Part shown: positions 48,802 through 58,378 of the stretch, in pieces
Numbering within the stretch: the stretch's first letter is position 1
How the letters are laid out: each line of letters begins with the position of its first letter
DNA from: an uncultured Anaeroplasmataceae bacterium
GTDB taxonomy: Bacteria > Bacillota_I > Bacilli_A > Acholeplasmatales > Anaeroplasmataceae
Assembly (NCBI GenBank): GCA_949840955.1
Contig: CATKXV010000009.1
Span: forward strand, 43,747 to 107,746
Direction of reading: 5' to 3'
Length of the DNA: 64,000 nt
The notes under the pieces: generated by a model
Told to the model about the DNA's origin: nothing
What the model saw: the letters and a program-made list of their open reading frames with translations, nothing else
Database searches by the model: none
Program-made: the position numbers and the translations under genes

Positions 48802-50397
48802 ATGGTTTCTAAATCAAAGAAAAAAACAAAGCTATTTGGAATCATTCTTGTAATGATTCTTCTAGTTCTTCTTGTTATTGGAATATTGATTTTTACAGGA
48901 AAACTAAATTTTAAAACAACAGAATATACGGTTTCTTATGAAATTAATGGTCACGGAAATCCAGTTGAAACGATAAAGGCAGAGTCTTTGCCAGAGGAAC
49001 TTCCAACATTAACAGAAGAAGGTTGGAAATTTGAAGGCTGGTATTATGATTCTGCCTGTACAAAAAAAGCGGAAGCGAAAGATGAAATAAAAGAGAATAC
49101 AAAGCTATACGCGAAGTGGACAGAGGACAAGAAGACACCAGTAGAAGAAAAGGTAGTCGTAACCTTTGATACACAAGGAGGAAGTACTGTTAATGCAGTA
49201 GAGGTTACAAAGGGAGGAAAGGTAACAAAGCCTGCAACAGATCCAACCAAAGATGACAAGGTATTTGCAGGTTGGTATAAGGAATCTGCATGTACAACTC
49301 CATGGAACTTTTCAACAGATGTAGTGAATGAGGATACTACCATCTATGCAAAATGGGAAGCTTTGGGGCAGACGGTTATCCAAGATGGCGAGATTTCTAT
49401 TCATTTTTTAGAATTAGGAAATTATTATGCTGGAGATAGCGTTTATATAAAGGCTGGAGATATAGACATTTTAATTGATGCTGGATCTAGGGCCTCAAGC
49501 TCAACGGCCATACATAACTATATAAAAGACTATTGTACAGATGGAAAATTAGAATATGTTATTGCTACACATGCTCATCAGGATCATATTGCTGGCTTTG
49601 TTGGTACAAAAACCAATCCAGGTATATTTGATTTATATGAATGTGAGGTCATCATAGATTATGCTTTTAGAAAGTCTACAACATCTATAGCAAGTAATTA
49701 TGAAGCCAAAAGAGATGCTGAGGTTGCATTAGGTGCGAAGCATTATACTGCTAAGGATTGTATAGATGGAACAAATGGCGCTTCTAAAACCTATCAATTA
49801 ACCAACCAAATTCAATTTGAAATTTTAGATCAAAAATTCTATCACGAAAAAGCATCTGATGAAAATGATCACTCTGTATGTCTAATGTTAAGCTATGGAG
49901 ACAATCATTTTTTATTCACAGGTGATTTGGAGCATGATGGAGAGGAATCTTTGGTTGAAAGAAACGAGTTGCCCCATTGTAAGGTTTTTAAAGGGGGACA
50001 TCATGGGTCTAAAACCTCATCAAATGAAATCCTTTTATCCAAAATCACACCTGAGGTTGTATGTGTTTGTTGTTGTGCAGGATCTAGTGAATATACAGAT
50101 AATGTAGATAATATGTTTCCAACACAGGACTTTATTACTAGAGTTGCAAAATATACAGAACGAGTTTATGTTACCACTTTAGCTAAATATACCATTGCTA
50201 AGAACAAGGAGGGACAGGAGTATCCTAAAGTGAATGGCTTTGAATCTATGAATGGGAATATTGTTGTTACATTAAATTCAAACGCAGAGGTCATTGTAGA
50301 ATGCTCAAATAATAACACGCTTTTAAAGGATACAGCTTGGTTTAATTCTACATTGGTATTAAATGGCGTAGAACGTAAAATGAGAATATGGCCTTAA
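48802..50397 (+). CDS. Surface-anchored ComEC-like MBL-fold hydrolase with two InlB repeats
   Basis: About 531 residues. An uncleaved N-terminal membrane anchor follows a lysine cluster (about residues 13-33). Two Listeria-Bacteroides repeats (GWKFEGWYYDSACTKK, DDKVFAGWYKESACTTPW) cover residues about 45-190. The C-terminal MBL domain has THAHQDHIAG, FLFTGDLEHDGEE and FKGGHHGSKTSSNE, the pattern of the ComEC/Rec2 DNA-uptake nuclease domain, but without the channel. The ATG at 48802 is preferred over GTG 48793 because AAGGAG lies eight bases upstream. It is likely an outer-face nuclease or phosphodiesterase. Confidence 0.85.
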   Translation: MVSKSKKKTKLFGIILVMILLVLLVIGILIFTGKLNFKTTEYTVSYEINGHGNPVETIKAESLPEELPTLTEEGWKFEGWYYDSACTKKAEAKDEIKENTKLYAKWTEDKKTPVEEKVVVTFDTQGGSTVNAVEVTKGGKVTKPATDPTKDDKVFAGWYKESACTTPWNFSTDVVNEDTTIYAKWEALGQTVIQDGEISIHFLELGNYYAGDSVYIKAGDIDILIDAGSRASSSTAIHNYIKDYCTDGKLEYVIATHAHQDHIAGFVGTKTNPGIFDLYECEVIIDYAFRKSTTSIASNYEAKRDAEVALGAKHYTAKDCIDGTNGASKTYQLTNQIQFEILDQKFYHEKASDENDHSVCLMLSYGDNHFLFTGDLEHDGEESLVERNELPHCKVFKGGHHGSKTSSNEILLSKITPEVVCVCCCAGSSEYTDNVDNMFPTQDFITRVAKYTERVYVTTLAKYTIAKNKEGQEYPKVNGFESMNGNIVVTLNSNAEVIVECSNNNTLLKDTAWFNSTLVLNGVERKMRIWP

Positions 50398-50400
50398 TAT

Positions 50401-50427
50401 AAAAACCTGAATTTTCAGGTTTTTTTA
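50401..50427 (+). terminator. Terminator after the MBL-fold gene
   Basis: Stem AAACCTGAA/TTCAGGTTT with eight bases of T following. A further hairpin ACGAA/TTCGT then GATTTTTTTT lies at 50507-50530. Confidence 0.93.
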
Positions 50428-50541
50428 AATATACATACGAAAAGATAAAATTTATTTTACTAAGAAGCCATATTTTATAATTTATTTTAGATTATTTCCT
50501 TTAGAGACGAATAAATTCGTGATTTTTTTTCTTCTACATGG

Positions 50542-50547
50542 TATAAT
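50542..50547 (+). promoter_or_regulatory. Extended -10 for the DHH gene
   Basis: TGGTATAAT (TATAAT at 50542-50547) 32 bases before the DHH gene start; no clear -35. Confidence 0.55.
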
Positions 50548-50578
50548 ATATTGGCACATAAAGAAAGGAAAACAGATT

Positions 50579-51526
50579 ATGGAAAAAATAAAAGAATATA
50601 TTGAAAAATATAATACGATTATTATACACGGACATATTCGTCCTGATGGGGATTGTATTGGAAGCCAGTATGGATTATATTATTTAATTAAAGAAAATTA
50701 TCCTGAAAAAAATGTTTATGTTACAGGAGAAACAAGTGATTTTGTTCATTTTATCGGAAGTCCAACGCTTGTAGACGAAAGCCTTTTTAAAGACGCTTTA
50801 TCCATTTGTGTGGATTGTGCAACAAAGGATCGATTATCTGATCAAAGGGTTCATCTTTCAAAAGAATTTATTAAAATTGATCACCATATTCCTGTCGATG
50901 ATTATGGAGATTATCAATATGTCGATATTACAGCACCAGCATGTGCACAAATTATTACTGAATTATATTTAATGTTCCGTAATGAATGGGAGCTTCCGAA
51001 AGAGGCTGCATTAGCTCTATATGTTGGTTTATCTACTGATACGGGAAGATTTAAATTTGATTCTGTCACCTCAAGAACGTTTTTGGTTGCTGCAACTCTT
51101 TTAGATGCTGGTGTAGATTTAGGCTATGTAGATAATCAATTGTCTGTAGAAAGCTTGAATTCATTAAAATTAAAAGGGCATATATTATCCAATTTTAAAA
51201 TGACACCGAATGGTTTTGCCTACGCCACTCTAACAATGAAGGATGTTGAAGCCTTTGGTGTAAGCTATGAGGATGCTGCCGCGCAGGTTTCTGTGATTTC
51301 GACAATTGAAGGCTGTCCTGTTTGGGCATTGTTTTTAGAATATTCTGAAGAAGAAATTCGCGTTCGCTTGCGTTCCCGTGGACCAGTCATTAACTTGCTG
51401 GCAGAACAATATAGGGGTGGGGGTCACGCCAAAGCAAGTGGGGCCACATTACTGAATTGGAATGAATTAGAAGGCTTTGTGAATAAAGCAGATGAATTGG
51501 TAAGAAAATATAAAGCAGTAAAGTAG
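50579..51526 (+). CDS. nrnA: DHH/DHHA1 phosphoesterase (NrnA-like)
   Basis: A 315-residue cytoplasmic enzyme of the oligoribonuclease / pAp-phosphatase or c-di-AMP breakdown family. Motifs are IIHGHIRPDGDCIGS, CVDCATKDRL, IKIDHHIP (DHH) and C-terminal YRGGGHAKASGATL (DHHA1). The frame extends to 50519, but the ATG at 50579 has AAAGGAAA upstream. In Firmicutes NrnA trims 2-5 nucleotide RNAs and cleaves 3'-phosphoadenosine 5'-phosphate; which reaction dominates here is unknown. Confidence 0.9.
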   Translation: MEKIKEYIEKYNTIIIHGHIRPDGDCIGSQYGLYYLIKENYPEKNVYVTGETSDFVHFIGSPTLVDESLFKDALSICVDCATKDRLSDQRVHLSKEFIKIDHHIPVDDYGDYQYVDITAPACAQIITELYLMFRNEWELPKEAALALYVGLSTDTGRFKFDSVTSRTFLVAATLLDAGVDLGYVDNQLSVESLNSLKLKGHILSNFKMTPNGFAYATLTMKDVEAFGVSYEDAAAQVSVISTIEGCPVWALFLEYSEEEIRVRLRSRGPVINLLAEQYRGGGHAKASGATLLNWNELEGFVNKADELVRKYKAVK

Positions 51527-51534
51527 GGTGTATT

Positions 51535-52662
51535 ATGATAAAGTATGTTGGAGTAAATGATCATCAAGTGGATTTATTTGAGGGTCAATATCACGTTCCT
51601 AATGGAATGAGCTATAATTCTTATGTTATTCTTGATGAAAAAATTGCTGTTATGGATACCGTAGATATTCACTTTGGGAAAGAATGGCTTTCAAATATAA
51701 AGAATACATTGAATCATCGTGTTCCTGATTATTTAGTAGTACTTCATATGGAGCCAGATCACTCAGCAAGCATAGAAACATTTCTTCAGGACTATCCTAA
51801 TACTACGGTTGTAGGAAATATAAAGACCTTTCCTATGATTGAACAATTTTTTCCTAACATTCTTATAAAAAATAAATTGATTGTAAAGGAAAATGATATT
51901 TTAGATTTAGGAAGTAGCAAGCTTAAATTTGTTTTTGCACCAATGGTTCATTGGCCTGAGGTAATGTTAGCCTATGACCTTGAAAGTAAATCCTTATTTT
52001 CAGCAGATGCTTTTGGCAAATTTGGAGCTTTAGATATAGAGGAAGATTGGAAGGAAGAGGCAAGAAGATATTATATTGGTATCGTAGGAAAATATGGACT
52101 CCCTGTTCAAAATTTATTCAAAAAGGTAGCAGGAATTGAAATTTCAACGATATATCCACTACATGGTCCTATCTTAAAGGATAATTTATTAGATTATTTA
52201 AATTTATATCACTTATGGTCAAGCTACACACCCGAGGAAGAAGGAATTTGTATAGCCTATGCCTCTATTTATGGAAATACGAAGCAGGCAGTTGAAAAGT
52301 TGGCTCAAAAGGTAAAGCCACAGAAGGTTGAAATTTTTGATTTAGCAAGATGTGATATGGCACAAGCTATCAGTAAGGCGTTTCAGTATTCTAAACTTGT
52401 TATAGCCTCTCCTACATATAATAATGGAGTATTTCCTCCAGTTGAGGCTTTTTTGCATGGACTTGTTGAGCGAGGATATCAGAATAGAATCGTAGGAATC
52501 ATAGAGAATGGTTCTTGGGCTCCAGTAGCAAAAAAATATATACAAAATTATTTTGAAAATTCTAAAAATATTACTATTTTGGAAGAAGCAGTAACAATTA
52601 AATCTAGCTTAAATGAAGATAGTGAAAAGCAAATAAGTAGCTTAGCTGAAAAATTGAAATAA
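51535..52662 (+). CDS. Flavodiiron protein (FprA family)
   Basis: Reduces oxygen or nitric oxide to protect anaerobes. The 375-residue protein has an MBL domain with the diiron site (LHMEPDHSASIE, then MVHWPEVM and ADAFGKFGALD) and a C-terminal flavodoxin domain (IAYASIYGNTKQAVEKLA, SPTYNNGVFPPVEAF). The diiron motif HxExDH replaces the zinc HxHxDH, as expected. It lies nine bases after the DHH gene and indicates an anaerobic organism with oxygen defence. Confidence 0.93.
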   Translation: MIKYVGVNDHQVDLFEGQYHVPNGMSYNSYVILDEKIAVMDTVDIHFGKEWLSNIKNTLNHRVPDYLVVLHMEPDHSASIETFLQDYPNTTVVGNIKTFPMIEQFFPNILIKNKLIVKENDILDLGSSKLKFVFAPMVHWPEVMLAYDLESKSLFSADAFGKFGALDIEEDWKEEARRYYIGIVGKYGLPVQNLFKKVAGIEISTIYPLHGPILKDNLLDYLNLYHLWSSYTPEEEGICIAYASIYGNTKQAVEKLAQKVKPQKVEIFDLARCDMAQAISKAFQYSKLVIASPTYNNGVFPPVEAFLHGLVERGYQNRIVGIIENGSWAPVAKKYIQNYFENSKNITILEEAVTIKSSLNEDSEKQISSLAEKLK

Positions 52663-52733
52663 ACTTTGAATTATAAAAAAGCTTATGAAATGGCGATTGT
52701 TAATAAAACTTTAGTAAAAATAACAAAATTTTC

Positions 52734-52762
52734 TTGCATTTCACAATCAAATAAAGTAAAAT
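52734..52762 (+). promoter_or_regulatory. tRNA-Gln promoter
   Basis: TTGCAT (52734-52739), 17 bases, TAAAAT (52757-52762). A short hairpin (AAGGACTC/GAGCCTTT) follows before the tRNA. Confidence 0.7.
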
Positions 52763-52793
52763 AAAAAAGGACTCTAAAAAAAGAGCCTTTTAT

Positions 52794-52868
52794 AGGACTA
52801 TAGCCAAGCGGTAAGGCAAGGGACTTTGACTCCCTCATGCACAAGTTCGAATCTTGTTAGTCCTGCCA
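52794..52868 (+). tRNA. tRNA-Gln (anticodon TTG)
   Basis: Full cloverleaf: acceptor AGGACTA/TAGTCCT, D-arm with AGCCAAGCGGTAAGG, anticodon stem AGGGA/TCCCT around CTTTGAC (TTG), T-arm with TTCGAAT, and encoded CCA. The D-loop and anticodon match Firmicute tRNA-Gln. A decayed copy of its 3' half lies 785 bases downstream. Confidence 0.95.
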
Positions 52869-52928
52869 TTTAAATAGCATGTAATATTAGGACATTTTAA
52901 AAAGATGTCTAGTATTGCATTACAATAG

Positions 52929-52967
52929 ATGCATAAAGGAGTGATTTTATCCCTTATGCATTTTTTT
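52929..52967 (+). terminator. Terminator downstream of tRNA-Gln
   Basis: Stem ATGCATAAAGG/CCCTTATGCAT with a 10-base loop and seven T. Confidence 0.85.
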
Positions 52968-53024
52968 CTAGAAATGTTTTAGGAAACCCCGCTGGGAAAG
53001 TGGTAATTCTTCTTGAAAATAAAG

Positions 53025-53053
53025 TTGTAAATAAAGGTCGAAAAGTGTATAAT
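53025..53053 (+). promoter_or_regulatory. Promoter of the toxin-like gene
   Basis: TTGTAA (53025-53030), 17 bases, TATAAT (53048-53053). The ribosome site AAGGAGG lies downstream at 53104-53110. Confidence 0.75.
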
Positions 53054-53181
53054 AATTTCTGCAAAAGGATTAGTCAAATATAAGGTGGTTGCCCTTTAAT
53101 CTTAAGGAGGAATGATACAAATGTTATTATCGAGTCTTAAGAAAGGGAAGAACTTTGGTGTTAGGTATCATATCACTGATT

Positions 53182-53223
53182 GCTGCTATAATCGGCTTAA
53201 TAGCTGCTATAGTTCGCTTAATA
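53182..53223 (+). repeat. Two tandem 21-base repeats in the toxin-like peptide
   Basis: GCTGCTATAATCGGCTTAATA followed directly by GCTGCTATAGTTCGCTTAATA, four mismatches apart. Confidence 0.7.
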
Positions 53224-53246
53224 TCAGTTTTACTGCAAAGAAAAAA

Positions 53247-53286
53247 ACAACCGCTTCTAGTTTGGCACACTGAACGGTTGTTTTTT
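53247..53286. terminator. Bidirectional terminator of the toxin-like module
   Basis: AAACAACCG/CGGTTGTTT stem with A and T runs on both sides, giving a U-tract on either strand. Confidence 0.8.
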
Positions 53287-53303
53287 AAATAAAACAATCT
53301 ACT

Positions 53304-53335
53304 AAGGGTAGCCATCTGGCTAATCCTTTTTTATT
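53304..53335 (+). terminator. Second terminator-like hairpin in the toxin-like module
   Basis: AGGGTAGCC-ATCT-GGCTAATCCT followed by TTTTTTATTTT; on the minus strand this would form the 5' hairpin of the antisense RNA. Confidence 0.6.
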
Positions 53336-53463
53336 TTACTTCCTACACCTATATTTTATACTTTTTTATATAGAAAAGTCAACAACAAAAGTAAAAAAAA
53401 CATTATATTCAAAAATAGAAGCATTATGTTATTATGAATTGTTCGTAATTAAAGGGTAAATTC

Positions 53464-53492
53464 TTGTCTTAAATTTAAACTTATGCTATAAT
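53464..53492 (+). promoter_or_regulatory. Promoter upstream of mnmE region
   Basis: TTGTCT (53464-53469), 17 bases, TATAAT (53487-53492). It may drive mnmE with a long leader through the decayed tRNA copy. Confidence 0.65.
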
Positions 53493-53607
53493 TTTAACGG
53501 CATGTATATAAGTGAATACATTCTCTATAATTTATATAGCATAAAAATAATATGAAATAAATATTTCTAAGTTTTTGTGTCATTAACAAGATTTTCTATG
53601 ATGGATA

Positions 53608-53653
53608 AACTTTGCTCCCTCATACACAAATTTGAATCTTGTTAGTCCTGCCA
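53608..53653 (+). pseudogene. Decayed copy of the tRNA-Gln 3' half
   Basis: AACTTTG-CTCCCTCATACACAAATTTGAATCTTGTTAGTCCTGCCA matches tRNA-Gln from the anticodon to CCA with one deletion and about four changes. The 5' half is missing. The last 19 bases plus following AT are identical to the true gene end. It is a typical attR-like remnant. Confidence 0.82.
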
Positions 53654-53666
53654 TCTTTAAAAAGTA

Positions 53667-53694
53667 AAGGGAATTTTTATTCCCTTATTTTAAT
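53667..53694 (+). terminator. Hairpin between the tRNA remnant and mnmE
   Basis: Perfect stem AAGGGAAT/ATTCCCTT with loop TTTT and then ATTTTAATTT. Confidence 0.65.
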
Positions 53695-53734
53695 TTCTAT
53701 ATAAAAACTTGAAATGGATTGGTGAGAAATTCTT

Positions 53735-56363
<2,629 letters not shown>

Positions 56364-56364
<1 letters not shown>

Positions 56365-56813
56365 TGAAAACAAAAATATTAATATCCGCATGCTTGTGTG
56401 GAAAAAACACAAAATATAATGGAAAGAATAATGAGATAAAGGAAATATCGAAGCTAAAAGAGGTATTCGATTTTGTTTTGATTTGTCCTGAAGTGATGGG
56501 TGGTCTTTCGATTCCTAGAAATCCTAGTGAAATTCAAAAGGATAAAATCATATCCAATCAGGGTAAGGATGTAACAAAGGAATATGTGCTTGGAGCTAAA
56601 AGAGCATTGCAGATTGCATGTAAAAATAAAATAAAATTTGCTTTATTAAAGGAATCTTCCCCTTCCTGTGGATCTAGCTTGGTTTATGATGGAACCTTTT
56701 CTAATAAAAAAATTTCAGGTGAGGGAATAACAACAAAACGATTAAGAGAACAGGGAGTTATGGTTTTTAATGAAAACCAAATTGATGAACTACTGGATAT
56801 GGTAAAATTATAA
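56364..56813 (+). CDS. DUF523 family protein (YbbK-like)
   Basis: A 149-residue protein with the family opening ISACLCGKNTKYNGKNN, the CPEVMGGLSIPR motif and SSPSCGSSLVYDG. Conserved cysteines suggest metal or iron-sulfur binding, but no function is established. Its ATG overlaps the purA TGA (TGATG), so it is translationally coupled to purA; the upstream TTG at 56361 is not needed. Confidence 0.85.
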
Positions 56814-57138
56814 AAAACACTACCAAATTTTAACCTCTTGTGGTATACTAGTATTGGCGGTAGTACATGTAATTAAAAACTCTATTTAATTATGTTGTGG
56901 CCTACAAATTAAAGAGTCGTAGAGTGATCTTCCGGAATGGATAGCGTTGATGAATTGGATGTTAGTACGTATGTACTAGCTGATTTGTCAACGCTTTTTT
57001 TAATTTTAAGGCAGGTGGTATCCATGTGACAGACGCTCAACCACGGAAATAATTTTCTTATTTTGGAAAGAAAATGAAAAAGTCAACTTAACAAAAGAGA
57101 AGAGTTGTGCTATATTAGATTAAAGGAGGAATTGAACT
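56814..57138. other. Gap with a promoter and candidate structured RNA
   Basis: About 325 bases: a TGGTATACT promoter element (56841-56849), the candidate leader RNA (next entry), then an AT-rich region leading to the abrB-like ribosome site AAAGGAGGA. No convincing open reading frame was seen. Confidence 0.6.
56856..57003 (+). ncRNA. Candidate structured leader RNA or small RNA with terminator
   Basis: Starting just after an extended -10 (TATACT 56844-56849), it contains an ACTCT...AGAGT hairpin (56879-56917) and ends in a long hairpin. The outer stem AGCGTTGA/TCAACGCT (56943-56995) encloses TAGTAC/GTACTA and is followed by eight T. TAGTACAT at 56861-56868 is the perfect complement of ATGTACTA at 56971-56978 inside the terminator, so two exclusive folds are possible. 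It resembles an attenuator or riboswitch upstream of the abrB-like gene. No known family was recognised. Confidence 0.5.
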
Positions 57139-57315
57139 ATGAAGAAAATGCTAGATGTAAAAATCGAGAAAGGATATACAATTACACTTCCACAAAGAAT
57201 CGTAGATCACCTTGATATTCTCGAAGGGGATGAACTACGTGTATTACTTACAGAAAAAGCTGTCGTAATCATGCGTCCAGAGGTCTTCGGAGAAGAATTT
57301 TTAAAAAAATTATAA
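57139..57315 (+). CDS. AbrB/SpoVT-type swapped-hairpin transcription factor
   Basis: A 58-residue protein with the AbrB/MazE DNA-binding pattern (VKIEKGYTITLPQRIVDHLDILEGDELRVLLTEKAVVI). It starts after AAAGGAGGA. No toxin gene follows, so a MazE-like antitoxin role is unlikely. Its place between the candidate leader RNA and two heat-shock genes suggests a stress or transition-state regulator, which is inference. Confidence 0.82.
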   Translation: MKKMLDVKIEKGYTITLPQRIVDHLDILEGDELRVLLTEKAVVIMRPEVFGEEFLKKL

Positions 57316-57319
57316 AAAA

Positions 57320-57397
57320 TTAGCACTCAAGTGTTGACATTGCCAAAAAATGTGGTATACTATAATTGTATTGGCAGTATACTATATAGAGTGCCAA
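57320..57397 (+). promoter_or_regulatory. hsp20 promoter with CIRCE-like half sites
   Basis: TTGACA (57334-57339), 16 bases, TATACT (57356-57361). TTAGCACTC (57320-57328), one exact arm of the HrcA/CIRCE site, lies upstream and GAGTGCCAA (57389-57397) downstream, 60 bases apart instead of nine. TGCCAA and TTGGCA also flank the -10. Confidence 0.6.
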
Positions 57398-57415
57398 CAG
57401 AAAGGAAGATTAGAC

Positions 57416-57793
57416 ATGTTAATTTTTGATAATGTATTTGATGATTTAAATAATTTCTTTTATGGACAGGGAGGATATAAGAGCTTTCCAGTAGACATGA
57501 TTGAAATTCAAAATGGCTTTCAAGTGATTGCAGAAATGCCAGGTGTTGAAAAAAATAATATCCATATGAATTTTGAAGATGGGATTTTAACGATTGAGGC
57601 AGATCGTAAGAAGGATGAGCAAGCGAAATATTTAATTAGTGAGCGAGATATTACTCATCTAAAAAGAAGTATTAATTTTGGAGATATAGAGGAAGAATCT
57701 ATAACTGCTAAGCTAGAAAATGGTCTTCTTACCATTACCTTACTTACTAAGCTTCCAGAACAAAAGCCAAAACGTACGATTCCTATTGAATAA
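57416..57793 (+). CDS. Small heat-shock protein (Hsp20/alpha-crystallin), first copy
   Basis: An ATP-independent holdase that keeps unfolding proteins soluble. The 125-residue protein has the alpha-crystallin domain (VIAEMPGVEKNNIHMNFEDGILTIEADR through LENGLLTITLLTKLP) and the C-terminal IxI-like TIPIE. The frame opens at 57350 within the promoter, so the ATG after AAAGGAAG at 57416 is chosen. The promoter has CIRCE-like half sites. A second copy follows after 41 bases. Confidence 0.93.
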   Translation: MLIFDNVFDDLNNFFYGQGGYKSFPVDMIEIQNGFQVIAEMPGVEKNNIHMNFEDGILTIEADRKKDEQAKYLISERDITHLKRSINFGDIEEESITAKLENGLLTITLLTKLPEQKPKRTIPIE

Positions 57794-57834
57794 TCGTTTG
57801 AAATTTGGCATAAACTAAGAATGGAGTTGAAATT

Positions 57835-58242
57835 ATGTATTTTATTAAGAAAACCAACGAAGAAAAGAAAAACAATTTAGTGGATGATTTTCAAAATTTC
57901 TTTATGGATTCATTTTTTTCCAACAAAGCTTTAAAAACAGATATCATAGAAACGGAAAAAGACTATATATTAAAGGTTGACCTTCCTGGTGTGGAGAAAA
58001 AAGATGTGAATTTAGATTTTAATAATCAATATCTTACCTTATCCGTAAACCAAGAGGAAGATAAGGAAGAAAAAGAAAAACATTTTATAAGGAAGGAACG
58101 TAGTCGCTATTCCTATTCTCGTAGCTATTATTTAGATAAAGCAGATGAATCTAAAATCAAGGCTAAATTAGATAATGGAATATTAACTATTACCATTGGA
58201 AAAACAGAAGAAGAAATTAAAAAAACAATCACGATTGACTGA
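57835..58242 (+). CDS. Small heat-shock protein (Hsp20/alpha-crystallin), second copy
   Basis: A 135-residue paralogue of the preceding protein with DFQNFFMDSFFSN near the start, the alpha-crystallin core (ILKVDLPGVEKKDVNLDFNNQYLTLS, then KAKLDNGILTITIGK) and a TITID end. Differing sequence but equal architecture suggests an old duplication and a mixed oligomer. It ends in a TGA stop and a terminator follows. Confidence 0.93.
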   Translation: MYFIKKTNEEKKNNLVDDFQNFFMDSFFSNKALKTDIIETEKDYILKVDLPGVEKKDVNLDFNNQYLTLSVNQEEDKEEKEKHFIRKERSRYSYSRSYYLDKADESKIKAKLDNGILTITIGKTEEEIKKTITID

Positions 58243-58246
58243 TTTT

Positions 58247-58285
58247 AAAGGGCTTATGTTATGATACAATATAAGCCTTTTTCTT
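58247..58285 (+). terminator. hsp20 terminator
   Basis: Stem AAAGGGCTTAT/ATAAGCCTTT with a 13-base loop, then TTTCTTTTT. Confidence 0.88.
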
Positions 58286-58326
58286 TTTACAGGATTACCT
58301 AATGAATAATTGTGAATTGTTTTGAA

Positions 58327-58355
58327 TTGACAAGAATTTAAAAGCGTGCTATACT
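58327..58355 (+). promoter_or_regulatory. Promoter of the ABC exporter operon
   Basis: TTGACA (58327-58332), 17 bases, TATACT (58350-58355), 25 bases before the ATPase start. Confidence 0.87.
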
Positions 58356-58378
58356 TATAGTATAAGGAGAGTGTTCGT

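Larger units (their letters stand above)
53112..53292 (+). pseudogene. Candidate type I toxin, small hydrophobic peptide (possibly frameshifted)
   Basis: After AAGGAGG and two in-frame ATGs (53112, 53121) a frame encodes a start like MLLSSLKKGKNFG. One frame over, from TTG/GTG at 53155-53160 to 53292, lies a peptide LVLGIISLIAAIIGLIAAIV... with KK, typical of membrane-acting type I toxins. A one-base change near 53158 would join the two as NFGLGIISLIAAIIG. A 21-base tandem repeat (53182-53223) encodes AAIIGLI and AAIVRLI. Either the toxin is frameshifted or it starts at the TTG/GTG. Family assignment is by features only, not similarity. Confidence 0.45.
53240..53348 (-). ncRNA. Candidate antisense antitoxin RNA
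   Basis: A minus-strand promoter (TTGACT 53377-53382, 16 bases, TATAAA 53355-53360) would start an RNA near 53348. It runs into the toxin 3' end and stops at a shared bidirectional terminator. The overlap with the sense transcript is about 50 bases. The convergent arrangement recalls TxpA/RatA- and BsrG/SR4-type modules. Confidence 0.45.
52869..53734. other. Intergenic region between tRNA-Gln and mnmE
   Basis: About 870 bases without a long gene. It holds a hairpin pair (52881-52915), a terminator (52929-52967), a type I toxin-antitoxin-like module (53025-53382), a consensus-like promoter (TTGTCT, 17 bases, TATAAT at 53464-53492), the decayed tRNA-Gln 3' half (53608-53653) and a last hairpin before mnmE. 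The remainder is AT-rich without recognisable features. Confidence 0.7.

Noticed and set aside
53127..53315. 62-residue minus-strand frame in the toxin-like region
   Set aside because: It is the reverse complement of the hydrophobic peptide and the shared terminator, without a ribosome site; the antisense RNA is more likely noncoding.
57139..57315. MazE-type antitoxin of a type II system
   Set aside because: No toxin frame follows; the next genes are Hsp20 proteins with their own promoter.
57320..57397. A canonical CIRCE operator
   Set aside because: The two arms are 60 bases apart instead of nine, so it is listed only as half sites.
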